From NCBI GenBank assembly GCA_002698985.1, contig PAAY01000006.1, positions 1-64,000 on the forward strand: a stretch of DNA of 64,000 bases. Reading direction: 5' to 3'. Below are positions 31,534 through 41,300 of this stretch, in pieces (position 1 is the first letter of the stretch; each line of letters begins with the position of its first letter). A model generated the notes under the pieces. That model saw nothing but the letters and a program-made list of their open reading frames with translations, was not told where the DNA came from and made no database searches. The DNA comes from Saprospirales bacterium. GTDB lineage: Bacteria; Bacteroidota; Bacteroidia; Chitinophagales; Saprospiraceae. The position numbers were made by a program, and so were the translations under genes.

Positions 31534-32637
31534 ATGCGCAACATCCTGCTTTTAATCGCACTGCTCATTACTGAATCCTTGCTGGCCCAAGGCGGCCGAC
31601 AGCCCCTCGACATCCGCATGGATTTCGAATCCTACGACCCGCCCAGCACCCTGGTGGTACCCGAACATCCCACCACCCGCGCCAAATACCCATTCATAGA
31701 TGTGCACAGCCATCACTGGCGCATGGACACCGCCAACCTGGACAAATTGATCCGTGAGATGGACTCCCTCAACATGGGCATCATCGTCAACCTGAGTGGG
31801 CGTGGCGGCCGCACCCTCAAAGCCATGACCGAGAACATTGCAAAGCAATACCCCAACCGGGTGGCGGTCTTCACCAACATCAACCTGCGCAGTATAGACG
31901 ACCCCGACTGGACGGAAGAAACCGTAAAGCAAATTGAATTCGACGTGGCCAACGGAGCCCGCGGACTCAAGATTTACAAAAGCCAGGGCATGTTCAACAC
32001 GGACAGCAGCGGTAACCGCATCCGCATCAACGACCCCCGCATCGATCCCGTTTGGGCCAAATGCGGCGAACTGGGCATCCCCGTCATCATCCATGCCGCC
32101 GATCCCAGGCCCTTCTGGCAACCCCTCGACTCCCTCAACGAGCGCTGGCTGGAGCTGAAGCTGCGCCCGGGCCGCAAAAGGGAAGCCGACGACCCCGCCC
32201 CCTGGGAAACCATCATTGCCGAACAGCACGATGTGTTCCGCAAGCATCCCAACACCACCTTCATCAATGCCCACTTTGGCTGGTTCGCCAATGACCTGGC
32301 CCGGCTGGACAGCCTCATGGCGGAGTTCCCCAATATGTACGTGGAGTTCGGAGCCGTCATCGCAGAATTGGGGCGACAGCCCAGAATGGCCAACTGGTTC
32401 TTCGAAAAACACCAGGACCGCATCCTCTTCGGCAAAGACGCCTACCACCCCGAGGAGTACCACACCTACTTCCGGGTGCTCGAAACCGCCGATGAGTATT
32501 TTCCGTATTACAAGCGCTACCACGCCTTCTGGAAAATGTACGGCCTCGATTTACCCGATGAAATTCTGAAAAAGGTGTATTACAAAAATGCCCTGCGCAT
32601 CATTCCCGGACTGGACGCATCCCTGTTTCCGGAATGA
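31534..32637 (+). CDS. secreted amidohydrolase-family (amidohydrolase 2) protein
   Basis: 367 residues with a signal peptide (about 1-18, LLIALLITESLLAQG). The metal-dependent TIM barrel is recognisable: FIDVHSHHWRMD (first-strand HxH), KIYKSQGMF, IPVIIHAADPRPFW (His ligand), TFINAHFGW (His), and RILFGKDAYHPEEY (catalytic Asp). This is the amidohydrolase_2 branch (decarboxylases and hydrolases of small acids). Export is unusual for the decarboxylases but common for Bacteroidota members. Substrate unknown. Downstream lies a palindrome-rich gap. Confidence 0.88.
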   Translation: MRNILLLIALLITESLLAQGGRQPLDIRMDFESYDPPSTLVVPEHPTTRAKYPFIDVHSHHWRMDTANLDKLIREMDSLNMGIIVNLSGRGGRTLKAMTENIAKQYPNRVAVFTNINLRSIDDPDWTEETVKQIEFDVANGARGLKIYKSQGMFNTDSSGNRIRINDPRIDPVWAKCGELGIPVIIHAADPRPFWQPLDSLNERWLELKLRPGRKREADDPAPWETIIAEQHDVFRKHPNTTFINAHFGWFANDLARLDSLMAEFPNMYVEFGAVIAELGRQPRMANWFFEKHQDRILFGKDAYHPEEYHTYFRVLETADEYFPYYKRYHAFWKMYGLDLPDEILKKVYYKNALRIIPGLDASLFPE

Positions 32638-32701
32638 TGTCAATGTTGTTGGAAAATTCATTTTCCAAAGCCCCCCAGAAAAGCAGCCAAATACCATTGT
32701 A

Positions 32702-32790
32702 GCACGGCCTTTAGGCTGTGCAAAGGAAAACAGCCTTCCCGCCAAAGGCGGATAAACAGGCTGTGCCCGTCCAGCGACCTTAAGGTCGCT
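32702..32790. repeat. dispersed palindromes
   Basis: GCACGGCCT (32702-32710) pairs with AGGCTGTGC (32713-32721; one G-T wobble), and AGCGACCTTAAGGTCGCT (32773-32790) is a perfect 18-bp palindrome. A CCGCC/GGCGG pair lies between them. The stretch separates the amidohydrolase and MoaD-like genes and could include a terminator, but there is no T-run. Confidence 0.6.
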
Positions 32791-32826
32791 AAGAATACGA
32801 GAAAGGAAGTCTCAAATTAGACCTAA

Positions 32827-33099
32827 ATGCCCACCGTCCGGTTCACATACGCCCTGAAGCGCTTTTTTCCAACCCTTCGGGAAATGGAAATCCAGGCTGC
32901 CACTTTGCCTGAACTCCTGGATGAGGTAGAAGCCGCCTTTCCCGGCCTGAAAAACTACGTGCTGGATGAACGGGGCTCGCTGCGCAAACACGTCAACATT
33001 TTCGTCAATGGCAGCCTCATTGCCGACCGGGAAAAATTGTCAGACCCCATTGGCGAAGATTGCGAAGTGTTCATCATGCAGGCCCTCTCCGGTGGTTGA
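32827..33099 (+). CDS. MoaD/ThiS-like ubiquitin-fold protein with C-terminal GG
   Basis: 90 residues with the beta-grasp pattern of sulfur-carrier proteins: VRFTYALKRFFP, LPELLDEVEAAFPGLKNYVLDERGSLRKHVNIFVNGSLI, EDCEVFIMQALSGG. It ends exactly in the Gly-Gly needed for adenylation and thiocarboxylation. No MoaE, ThiG, or E1-like MoeB/ThiF gene is nearby. It is followed 41 bases downstream, same strand, by a BNR-repeat protein gene, probably one operon. The pair suggests the carrier serves or modifies the BNR protein, but that is inference. Confidence 0.9.
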   Translation: MPTVRFTYALKRFFPTLREMEIQAATLPELLDEVEAAFPGLKNYVLDERGSLRKHVNIFVNGSLIADREKLSDPIGEDCEVFIMQALSGG

Positions 33100-33140
33100 C
33101 CGGCACCTTACCAATTCTCACCCGATCAAATTGAATCAAT

Positions 33141-34220
33141 ATGAAAAATCACCTGCTCCTCGGCACCCGCAAAGGCCTTATCGTTTGCCACCGCAAGTCC
33201 GGCGGCTGGAAAATCGGCAGCGTCCATTTTGAAGGCATCCCCGTCAGCCTGGCCTGGGAAAATCCCCTCGACGGCACCTGGTGGGCCTGCCTGGACCACG
33301 GCCACTGGGGCGTAAAAATGCACCGCTCCACCGACCGGGGCGCCAACTGGCAGGAAGTGGCAGCGCCCGCATTTCCCGAAGGAAAAGAAATAAAAGAAGG
33401 GGTGCCCGCCACCACCCAATACCTCTGGGCCATGTCCCACGGCGGTGCCGATCACCCAAACAGGCTGTGGGTGGGCACCATTCCCGGCGGGCTATTTCTC
33501 AGTGAGGACAATGGCGACAGCTTCCAGTTGGTGGAATCATTGTGGAACCACCCAAGCCGAAGCCAATGGTTTGGTGGCGGCTTCGACCACCCCGGCATCG
33601 ACGCCATTTTCGTGGATCCCCGCAACAGCGACCGGCTGCTGGTCAGCGTGAGCTGCGGCGGTGTGTTTGAAAGCACCGATGGAGGCAAAAGCTGGCAAGG
33701 CCGCAACAAAGGCCTTCGTGCCGATTTCCTCCCCGACCCGCATGCAGAGTACGGCCACGACCCGCACATGATGGTGGCTGCTCCCACCAACCCCGATGTG
33801 CTTTGGCAGCAAAACCACTGTGGCATCTTCCGTTCGGTGGACGGCGCAAAGACCTGGGCCGATGTTTCTGAAAAAGACGGCCCCGCCAAATTCGGCTTCG
33901 CCATGGCCGTGGCCGACGACAAACCCGACCAGGCCTGGGTGGTGCCTGCTGTCAGCGATTTCAACCGGGTGGCTGTGGGCTTCTCCCTCTGCGTCTGCCG
34001 CACGGACGATGGCGGCAAAAGCTGGAAGGCCTTCCGCAATGGCCTGCCCCAGGAAAACTCCTTCGACATCGTGTATCGCCATGCCCTGGCTGTCACCGGC
34101 AACGACCTGGTGTTCGGCACCACCACCGGCAACGTGTTCTTCTCAAATGACCGGGGAGAAAGCTGGCAGGTGCTCAGCAACTACCTGCCCATGGTGTATT
34201 CGGTGGGCCTTGCAAGCTGA
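33141..34220 (+). CDS. BNR/sialidase-like beta-propeller protein
   Basis: 359 residues without a signal peptide, so cytoplasmic. Repeated Asp-box units are visible: STDRGANWQEV, SEDNGDSFQLVE, STDGGKSWQGR, SVDGAKTWADV, RTDDGGKSWKAF and SNDRGESWQVL, evenly spaced as blades of a six-bladed propeller. His-rich loops (HDPHMMVAAPTNP; FGGGFDHPGIDAIFVDP) sit between blades. The sialidase Arg triad and the acid/base residues are not evident, so sialidase activity is unlikely. It pairs with the upstream MoaD-like gene; function unknown. Confidence 0.85.
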   Translation: MKNHLLLGTRKGLIVCHRKSGGWKIGSVHFEGIPVSLAWENPLDGTWWACLDHGHWGVKMHRSTDRGANWQEVAAPAFPEGKEIKEGVPATTQYLWAMSHGGADHPNRLWVGTIPGGLFLSEDNGDSFQLVESLWNHPSRSQWFGGGFDHPGIDAIFVDPRNSDRLLVSVSCGGVFESTDGGKSWQGRNKGLRADFLPDPHAEYGHDPHMMVAAPTNPDVLWQQNHCGIFRSVDGAKTWADVSEKDGPAKFGFAMAVADDKPDQAWVVPAVSDFNRVAVGFSLCVCRTDDGGKSWKAFRNGLPQENSFDIVYRHALAVTGNDLVFGTTTGNVFFSNDRGESWQVLSNYLPMVYSVGLAS

Positions 34221-34270
34221 GCTGAATGAAGAAAAATCATTGCCATTTTGAAAAATGCCGATGAACGCAA

Positions 34271-34301
34271 ACAGCCTGCCCGGTACGTCCGGGCAGGCTG
34301 T
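34271..34301. terminator. bidirectional terminator hairpin between convergent genes
   Basis: ACAGCCTGCCCGG (34271-34283) pairs perfectly with CCGGGCAGGCTGT (34289-34301) around TACGT. The T-run is weak (TTCAATT), but the stem is very stable and lies between the converging BNR and S9 peptidase genes. Confidence 0.7.
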
Positions 34302-34332
34302 TCAATTAACTACAAAGTGCTTCCAATCCACT

Positions 34333-37185
34333 TTACTTCCCATCGCCAACCGGCTCCAGGCCTTGCCTGATGCCTTTCTCGATGGCCGGGATGCCACGCT
34401 CCATCCACAGGGGTTTGGGAGCGTCTTTCAGGTAATAATCGAAAAACTGGCTCATGCGGGTCTGGAAGTCCTTGCGGTTCTGAAACTTCAGCGGCCAGTG
34501 TGGCTCATCGTTGTAATTCAGCATCCAGGCCGGTTTGCCCAGGCGCCTCATTGCGACGAAAAACTCTATTCCCTGGTACCAGGGCACATGGCCGTCGTTG
34601 TCGTTGTGCATGATGAGCACGGGTGTGTTCACCTTGTCGAGGAAGAACAGCGGTGAATTTTCGAGGTAGCGCAGGGGATACTCCCAGATGGTGCCGCCGA
34701 TGCGGCTCTGGGTGTGCTCGTACTGGAACATCCGGCTGAGGCCCGTTTGCCAGCGTATGCCGCCATAGGCTGAGAACATGTTGACCACCGGTGCACCGCT
34801 TTCAGCACAGCGGAAAATGTCCGTTTTGGTGATGAGGTAGGCCACCTGGTAGCCGCCCCAGCTATGGCCTTGCACACCTATGCGGTCTTTGTCGATAAAT
34901 CCTTTGTCGATCAGGGAAGTGACACCCGGAACCACGGAATTCAGACAGCTCTCACCGGGATAACCATCACGGTAGGGTATGTCCGGATTGAAGATGACAT
35001 AGCCCCGGCTGGCGTAATAGGCGTAGTTGATGCTGGAGCGGTGCAGGTAAGGCCTCGGATGACGGAACAGCCGGTCGCTGCTGCGCTCGTAAAAGTTAAC
35101 CATCATCGGGTACTTCTTCGAAGGATCAAAGCCCTCCGGCTTGACGAGGATGCCCTGCAATTTTTCACCATTCAGCGAGGTCCATTCATAGAGCTCGGCA
35201 CTTCCCCATGAGAAGTCAGCCTGTTGCGGATTGGCATGGCTGATGCGCCGCTGGTTGCGGAACGAGAGGTCGCTGTAACGCAAATCGGGGAAGGTCTGGA
35301 AGTTTTCCTTCGTAAACAGCACCCGCTCTGCGTCGCGGGCCTTTTGTGGCCTGAAGCTGTAGTAATATGGCTCCTTCACCAACTGGATGGGCTTGCCGGC
35401 ACCCAGTACCAGGTAGCCGTAGCCGGTCTCTTTGGTGCTTTCGTCAAAAATGTGGAGCAGCAGGCGCTGGCCTTGTTCCACCCACTGTTCTTCAGGGTCC
35501 AGTTGCACATAGCGGTAGCGGGTGCCTGAGCTGCGCCCACCGGTCAGATTAACCGGAGCTTCTTCACCGTCGGGATCTACCTGCCAGATGTCGAAGCGAT
35601 CGTTGATGAGCAGGTAGCGATCGTCTTTCGTCCAACTGGCAGTCCCGTAAGAACTGGGGTAATTCGGAACGTCGTTCAGTTCGTCGTAAAACGGCACTTC
35701 CTCATTGGTGGTGATCTGTTTCAGGGTGCCCGTTTCTACTTTGTAAGCAAACCAGGCACTGTCCAAATCACTGTACCAATAGGCGAATTTGGCATTGGGC
35801 GAGAGACCGGGAAATCCCCTTAGCCCTTTGATGATCTCCTTTCTTTCACCGGTTTTCAGGTCCACCAGCCACACATCCCTGCGGCTTCTTCCTTCCCATG
35901 AAATCAGCTGCAGGTAGGGCTCCTCGGTGTATCCTATGGCCACATTGGCATTGCGCTTTTCGGCAAATATCATTTCAGGCATGTCCTCATCAGCCAGAGC
36001 CACAAATTGCTTTTCCTTCGGGTAATAAACCACGTCGTAGCTGCGGCGCTTTTCCCTGTTCACGAGGGTTTTCTGGTTGGTGTGCAAGCGGCCGTCCGTG
36101 TAGCTCCACACTTCCACGTTCACGATTTCCTCATCCAGCAATGAAGTGTCCTGCAAGATGGGCGGCGGCGCCATTCCGAAGAAAAGTCTGCTGCCATCGT
36201 CAGAAAATACCGGACGGGCATATTCACTGATGAGCCATTCATCGGGCAGAAAATCAGCAGCCGTATCGGCCAGAACGGTGGCCGGGCTTTCACTGCCATC
36301 CCAGTAAAAAAGCCCGAAAGGCGGGATGCGTGCATCGGTGGTGTCCAGGTTGGCCAGGAATGCAGCCTGGGTGCCTGCCTTATCCAGGCTCAGCGATTTG
36401 TACTCGCCTTCGGCTGTGAACAAAGGCCTGCTGCTCTTCGCTGCGCAATCGTAGAGGTACACCCCTTCCATCCAGGTGCTGTCGGGCGTGCCGGTGGTGT
36501 GCACCAGCAGGCGTTGCCCTTCTTCGGCAAGGCTGTAATCCTTCACATAGGGAATGGTGATTTGCTCATTGCCCGCCAAATCGATCAACAGCAGCTTGGT
36601 GCCGGTCTTTCTGCCCTCTTTTTTGGGCTTTTGCTTTTTTTCTTTTTTCTCTGCGCCTCCGGCAACTTTCAGAGAGTCGGGAACGGCCACAGCGCTGCTG
36701 TCAACCGCTTCTTTCTCAGGTTCCTGGGCTTCCAACTGACAGAAGACCCAGCCACTCCATTTTTCCGGAACGGAGAATGATTTTGCATCGGCAATTTTCT
36801 GAAGCTCCATGGTGCTCAGATCGAGGATGCCGAGGGTATCGTTCGGCATATCGTCCTTTTTCACCTTGCGGTGCTTCATGGCCATGATCGTGTCCTCGTG
36901 CGGCTTGATGATGAACACGAGGTGGGAGTTATTTTCCGTGAACCGGCCGTTTTCGCCGCGGTCGTATTTCCAGGTGCTGCCGTCGGTGGCATGCCAAAGC
37001 TCCAGCACCCCATCGCCTTTTTCGCCTTTGAGGTTGTAAGCCACCCAGTTGCCGTCATTGGAGATCCGGCTGTTTTCGATGTCCCGCCAGGTGGCCATGT
37101 CATCGATGGTGAGTTGCTTTTTCTGGCCAAAGGCCGTTACAGTAAAGCTGATAATGAATAGGAGGGAAAGTAAGCGTCTGCTCAT
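34333..37185 (-). CDS. S9 family (prolyl oligopeptidase-type) serine peptidase
   Basis: 950 residues with a signal peptide (about 1-20, ending TAFGQ). A long beta-propeller domain with WD/DPP-type repeats (and a Lys/Glu-rich insert near 180-200) precedes the alpha/beta hydrolase domain. The nucleophile is Ser775 in GHSWGGYQ; the acid lies in LIMHNDNDGHVPW and the His in NYNDEPHWPLK, in the expected order. The length exceeds classical DPP IV because of the propeller insert, as in many Bacteroidota S9 peptidases. Periplasmic or surface peptide hydrolysis is likely. Confidence 0.94.
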   Translation of the reverse strand: MSRRLLSLLFIISFTVTAFGQKKQLTIDDMATWRDIENSRISNDGNWVAYNLKGEKGDGVLELWHATDGSTWKYDRGENGRFTENNSHLVFIIKPHEDTIMAMKHRKVKKDDMPNDTLGILDLSTMELQKIADAKSFSVPEKWSGWVFCQLEAQEPEKEAVDSSAVAVPDSLKVAGGAEKKEKKQKPKKEGRKTGTKLLLIDLAGNEQITIPYVKDYSLAEEGQRLLVHTTGTPDSTWMEGVYLYDCAAKSSRPLFTAEGEYKSLSLDKAGTQAAFLANLDTTDARIPPFGLFYWDGSESPATVLADTAADFLPDEWLISEYARPVFSDDGSRLFFGMAPPPILQDTSLLDEEIVNVEVWSYTDGRLHTNQKTLVNREKRRSYDVVYYPKEKQFVALADEDMPEMIFAEKRNANVAIGYTEEPYLQLISWEGRSRRDVWLVDLKTGERKEIIKGLRGFPGLSPNAKFAYWYSDLDSAWFAYKVETGTLKQITTNEEVPFYDELNDVPNYPSSYGTASWTKDDRYLLINDRFDIWQVDPDGEEAPVNLTGGRSSGTRYRYVQLDPEEQWVEQGQRLLLHIFDESTKETGYGYLVLGAGKPIQLVKEPYYYSFRPQKARDAERVLFTKENFQTFPDLRYSDLSFRNQRRISHANPQQADFSWGSAELYEWTSLNGEKLQGILVKPEGFDPSKKYPMMVNFYERSSDRLFRHPRPYLHRSSINYAYYASRGYVIFNPDIPYRDGYPGESCLNSVVPGVTSLIDKGFIDKDRIGVQGHSWGGYQVAYLITKTDIFRCAESGAPVVNMFSAYGGIRWQTGLSRMFQYEHTQSRIGGTIWEYPLRYLENSPLFFLDKVNTPVLIMHNDNDGHVPWYQGIEFFVAMRRLGKPAWMLNYNDEPHWPLKFQNRKDFQTRMSQFFDYYLKDAPKPLWMERGIPAIEKGIRQGLEPVGDGK

Positions 37186-37274
37186 CGTGCAAGTGTTTTT
37201 GTTAGCAGTCAGGTTTTGTCAGTCAGGCGGCAGCATTGCCGCAGGGCGGTGAAGATAGTTGAGATTTGAGGAAT

Positions 37275-37338
37275 GAGGAACTGAGCCCCGAAGCCGATCC
37301 CGATAACTATCGTGGATCGGCATCGGGGGAGGAACTGA
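37275..37338. repeat. hairpin flanked by GAGGAACTGA direct repeats (copy 2)
   Basis: CCGATCC (37294-37300) pairs with GGATCGG (37314-37320), with an inner CGATA/TATCG stem. Identical GAGGAACTGA words bracket the hairpin at 37275-37284 and 37329-37338. Located in the 200-base gap upstream of the S9 peptidase gene. Confidence 0.7.
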
Positions 37339-37391
37339 CGCTAGCAGCGGCTACGGGACCCTGCCAGCGTTGGGCGCTCAACCAACCAGTC

Positions 37392-38231
37392 CTACAAGCG
37401 GAGCCTGGCTACCAGGACAGGGCTGCCATCGAGCATTGCCGACGAAAGGCGGAGTTGTTTGCGACGACCGGGATTCACTTTGTGGAGTGTCGGCACGAAA
37501 TACCCCACCAGCGCACCCACTGCATAGCCGGTAGCCACGTCGCTGATGAAGTGCTTGCCGGCTTTGTAGCGCAAGTATCCGGTAGCGGCGGGCAAGGTGG
37601 CGGCGAGCCCCCACACCAGCGGTTTGTACCGGCTGTCGGGATGGTAATCGCAATAAACACGAGCCGTGAAAAAGGACACGGTGGCGCTGAAGGAAGCATG
37701 GCCGGAGAAGAATGAAAAGCGCCCGTTGACGGTCTGTTTTTCCGACAATGGCACATCGGGGTTGTACATGTAGGGCCTGTTGCGTTTCACCAGCCTTTTG
37801 GTCATGCCGGTGATGCCGTTGGTGACGGCAATGGACTCTGCCAGCAGGAGGCCAATCTTTGGCGCATCCTTCCGGCAACCCTGATCGAGAAGCAAAAGGC
37901 CAGGCATGGCCAGCGAGCTGTACAAAAAGACATTGCTCACCGTATGGGCGGTCGCATCGTAGTTGTCCAGCGCATCACGGTCAAAAGAAGACACCTCGTT
38001 GGGATCCAGCATGTTGATCTGCTCTGCAGTAAGCGGGTCGAGACCTTGCTGAAGAAAATAGGATGTGGCATTGGTACCCAGACCAAAACCCAGCAAGGCT
38101 GCATCACGGCCCCAACTGAACTGGTAGAGGGTGTCAATATGCTGGGCCTGGAGAAATGAAATATGGGAAAACACTGCCAGGAGGGTTAGCAGAATTGCTT
38201 TGGAAAAACGGGACCTAGGTTGTACTTGCAT
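37392..38231 (-). CDS. PAP2-family phosphatase with signal peptide
   Basis: 279 residues. A signal or first helix (AILLTLLAVFSHISFLQAQ) is followed by a PAP2 domain with all three motifs: KRLVKRNRPY (KxxxxxxRP), FSGHASFSA (SGH), and RYKAGKHFISDV (Rx5Hx3D). Between them are hydrophobic helices. It probably removes phosphate from lipid phosphates such as undecaprenyl pyrophosphate or phosphatidate on the periplasmic side. It lies between the sensor-kinase and S9 peptidase genes on the same strand, with gaps of 85 and 206 bases. Confidence 0.9.
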   Translation of the reverse strand: MQVQPRSRFSKAILLTLLAVFSHISFLQAQHIDTLYQFSWGRDAALLGFGLGTNATSYFLQQGLDPLTAEQINMLDPNEVSSFDRDALDNYDATAHTVSNVFLYSSLAMPGLLLLDQGCRKDAPKIGLLLAESIAVTNGITGMTKRLVKRNRPYMYNPDVPLSEKQTVNGRFSFFSGHASFSATVSFFTARVYCDYHPDSRYKPLVWGLAATLPAATGYLRYKAGKHFISDVATGYAVGALVGYFVPTLHKVNPGRRKQLRLSSAMLDGSPVLVARLRL

Positions 38232-38316
38232 CGATGTGTGGTTGAACTACCCCTTTAAGTTGAAGACCCAAAGAAACGGAACTTACACCGGCTTATTGCT
38301 CACCCTTGGAGACCCG

Positions 38317-41300
38317 TCAGAGCTTCACTTCCCGTACTTCCGCAATGGGCAGTTCCACGAAGAAGGTAGTGCCGATGCCGGTTTCAGTGGTAAAGTAGAT
38401 GTTTCCGCCGGCGGTTTCGACGATGTTTTTGCAGATGGCGAGGCCCAGTCCGGTGCCGGACGATTTGGTGGAAAAATTGGGAACGAAGACCTTCTCCCTG
38501 ATATCCTCGGGGATGCCGGAGCCATTGTCACTGACTTCCACCACTACCATGTTCTTGTCTTGCCGAAGAGATACCTCGATAACTCCCGGCCGGCCGTCGG
38601 GAATGGCCTGGATGGCGTTTTTGAAGAGGTTGTTGAGCACCCGGGTGAGGTGGTTGCGGTCGGCATACACGATGAAATCTTTGTCGGGCAGGTACAGGCT
38701 AATCTGCATGTCGAGCCGCTCGTTGGCAAAGAGGGTGTGCACCGAGCGGGCCAGCTCGTTCAGCGAGAACAGCGAGTTTTCTGCTTTTGGCATCTTCGCA
38801 AAACTTGAAAACTCGGTGGCGATTCTCGCCAGGGCTTCGATTTGTTCCACCAGGGTTTCACTGACCCGCTGGATGAGCTCTTCGAGGTTTTGCACGCCGT
38901 TGGCTTTGGCGTGTTGCAGGTACTGGATGCTGAGCTTCATGGGTGTCAGCGGGTTTTTAATCTCGTGGGCCACCTGTTTGGCCATTTCCCGCCAGGCACC
39001 TTCCCGCTCCGATTGCGCCAGCAGGCGCGAACTCTCTTCAATCTTTTTGAGGGCATTGTTGTAGGCCTGCACCAGGTCGCCGATCTCATCGTTGCGCTTC
39101 CATTCTATGGGTTCGTTGTAGCCGAGGCGCAGCCGCTGTATGCCGGCGCTCAGTTCTGAAAGGGCTTTGGTCACGTTGTTGGCGATGAAGATGGCCAGGC
39201 CACCGGTGATGAGCAGCATGAAAACATACACGTTGAGCAGGGCACTCATGAAGGCAGTCACATCGCTGGCCAACTCCCGTTTGATGGCGTAGTACGGAAT
39301 ACCCATAAAGGCAATGGCGTTGCCGTTGAGGTCATTGACGGGAACGTAGGCCGCCTGGTAGCGTATCTCCCCGATCCGCTCTATCTGTGAGCTCTTTTCC
39401 AGCTTCAGCCGCTCCAGTTCCTGATAGGCGTAAAAGCCCATGATGGGTTCTACCAGTCCCTTCCGGAAAATGTCTTCCTCGGAAGAGGTGATGAGGTATC
39501 CGTTTCGTCCGTAAATGTTCACATCGAGCTGGTGCACATCAGAGAGCAGGGGCACCAGTGAAGACAGCGAGCGCTGCTCATTGTCCTGCCAGCTGCTTGC
39601 TGCGTTGCCTTTGCGGTGCAGGGATTTCAGCTCATAGCTCACATTGGCCAGTGCCGAAGATACCTTGCGCTCCAACCGGCCCTGCAGGTATTGTTCCGAC
39701 GAATTCTGAAAGTGGTAAACAGTGACATAGCCGATGCCGAGAAAGGCCATCAGGATCATGCCGATGATCCACATTTGAAACTGTTTGCGCAGCGACGGAC
39801 GGGTATTGCGAAGAAAATTCAAAGGTCCCGGCAGGGCATCCAGGTAGTAGTTGATGCCGCTGAACAGCACGATACCCACAGTAAGCAGAACGAACACATA
39901 AGAGAAAAGCGAAAAGGCCTTGGAAATACCTCCAATGTCCCGCCCGATGATGATGCTGATATTGTTGGGGCTCTGGTAGATGAGTTCCGAGCGCTTCATG
40001 TTGTTCTGCAACATGGCAAAGGCATCCGGGCCGGGCTTTTTCAAATTGATGGTCTTCGGATAGGGCTTCCCGAATTCCTCTATCAGGGTATCACTGCGGA
40101 AAATGCCGTAATCGTAACGCTGGAGTTTTTCCAGGTTTTTATACTGCTTATCCAGCAACAACTCCGTGTAGACTTTTGACGGTTCCGAAAAAGACCTTTT
40201 GAAACGAAGGAACAGCAAAAGCGGCTTCTCGGTGGGCAGCATTACCCTGAGCAGATAACCCGGTTCGTGTTCCCTGGCATCCAGAAAAGCCAGCTGGGGT
40301 GATTTGGCCGCAGCCTCCCGGAAGAGCTGCTCCATCTGGCCCATCGTCTGCATTTGTTCAGTAAAGGCGGTGGTGCCGTAGTTGTAAAAGAAACCGCTCA
40401 CACTGACGGTGTAGTTGTGGAGCAGGTATTTGCTTTCGCTGATTTTCTTCAGAACGATCTCCCGGGCCAGCTCTTTGGGCACAGTGGCGCCTGCATAGGC
40501 CTCTATGAGGCTGTTCCAGGCCCTGGCCTCGATGCTGTCCTGCAGCTTTTCAGACAACAGTGCCAGGTACTGTTCGGCGTCGGGGTCTTCGAAATCGGTC
40601 AGGGCCCTGGCCATTTCCTGCCTGTAAGTGATGTCTTTTTCGAGGTTGAATTTGTACAGCAACAGCATGGTGGCCGAGCTGAAATACATCAGCCAGAGGA
40701 CCAGCCAGCCCACCCCCATGTACACGTTCCGGGTGAACATATCGAACATGAAAAGGTAGAATGCCGCAGCCAGAAAGAAGAAATACCAGGCAATGCCCAA
40801 CTGGCCCATCTCGAAAACCGGCCATGCCAGCAACAAGGAAATGGCCATGGCCGCATAGCGGTATTTGGAAGGCAGACCCATGTTGTGGATGGCCAGCATC
40901 ATGCGGTGGCTGAACAGGAAGAGCGACAGCAACAGGAAAATGATGCCCACAATGGCCAGAATGGACTGTATGTCCAGGGCAAACACGTTTTCGAAGTCAA
41001 AAACGATATTGGATTCCACTATGATGATGCGGAAGATCTTGGTCACCATGACCATGCCCAGGTTGATGGCCAGAAAGTGGAGTACACACAAGGCCAGGCC
41101 CAGGCTTTTGTAAGGCGGGCTGTACTGTTTGATCTGAAACTCCCGGTTGAAGAAGACCATCATCCACAACAACAGCAGGATGTTGATGAGCATTTCACCG
41201 AGGGAGTCCATGCTTCGCAATGATTCCGCTTCGAAAACCCGTTTGAAAGTGTCGAAGGATTCAAAATGCTCCGCAAAGCCGATCTCCACTGTAAACCAAC

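Noticed and set aside
33141-34220. Calling the BNR protein a sialidase
   Set aside because: Asp-box repeats are present, but the catalytic Arg triad is not evident and there is no export signal.
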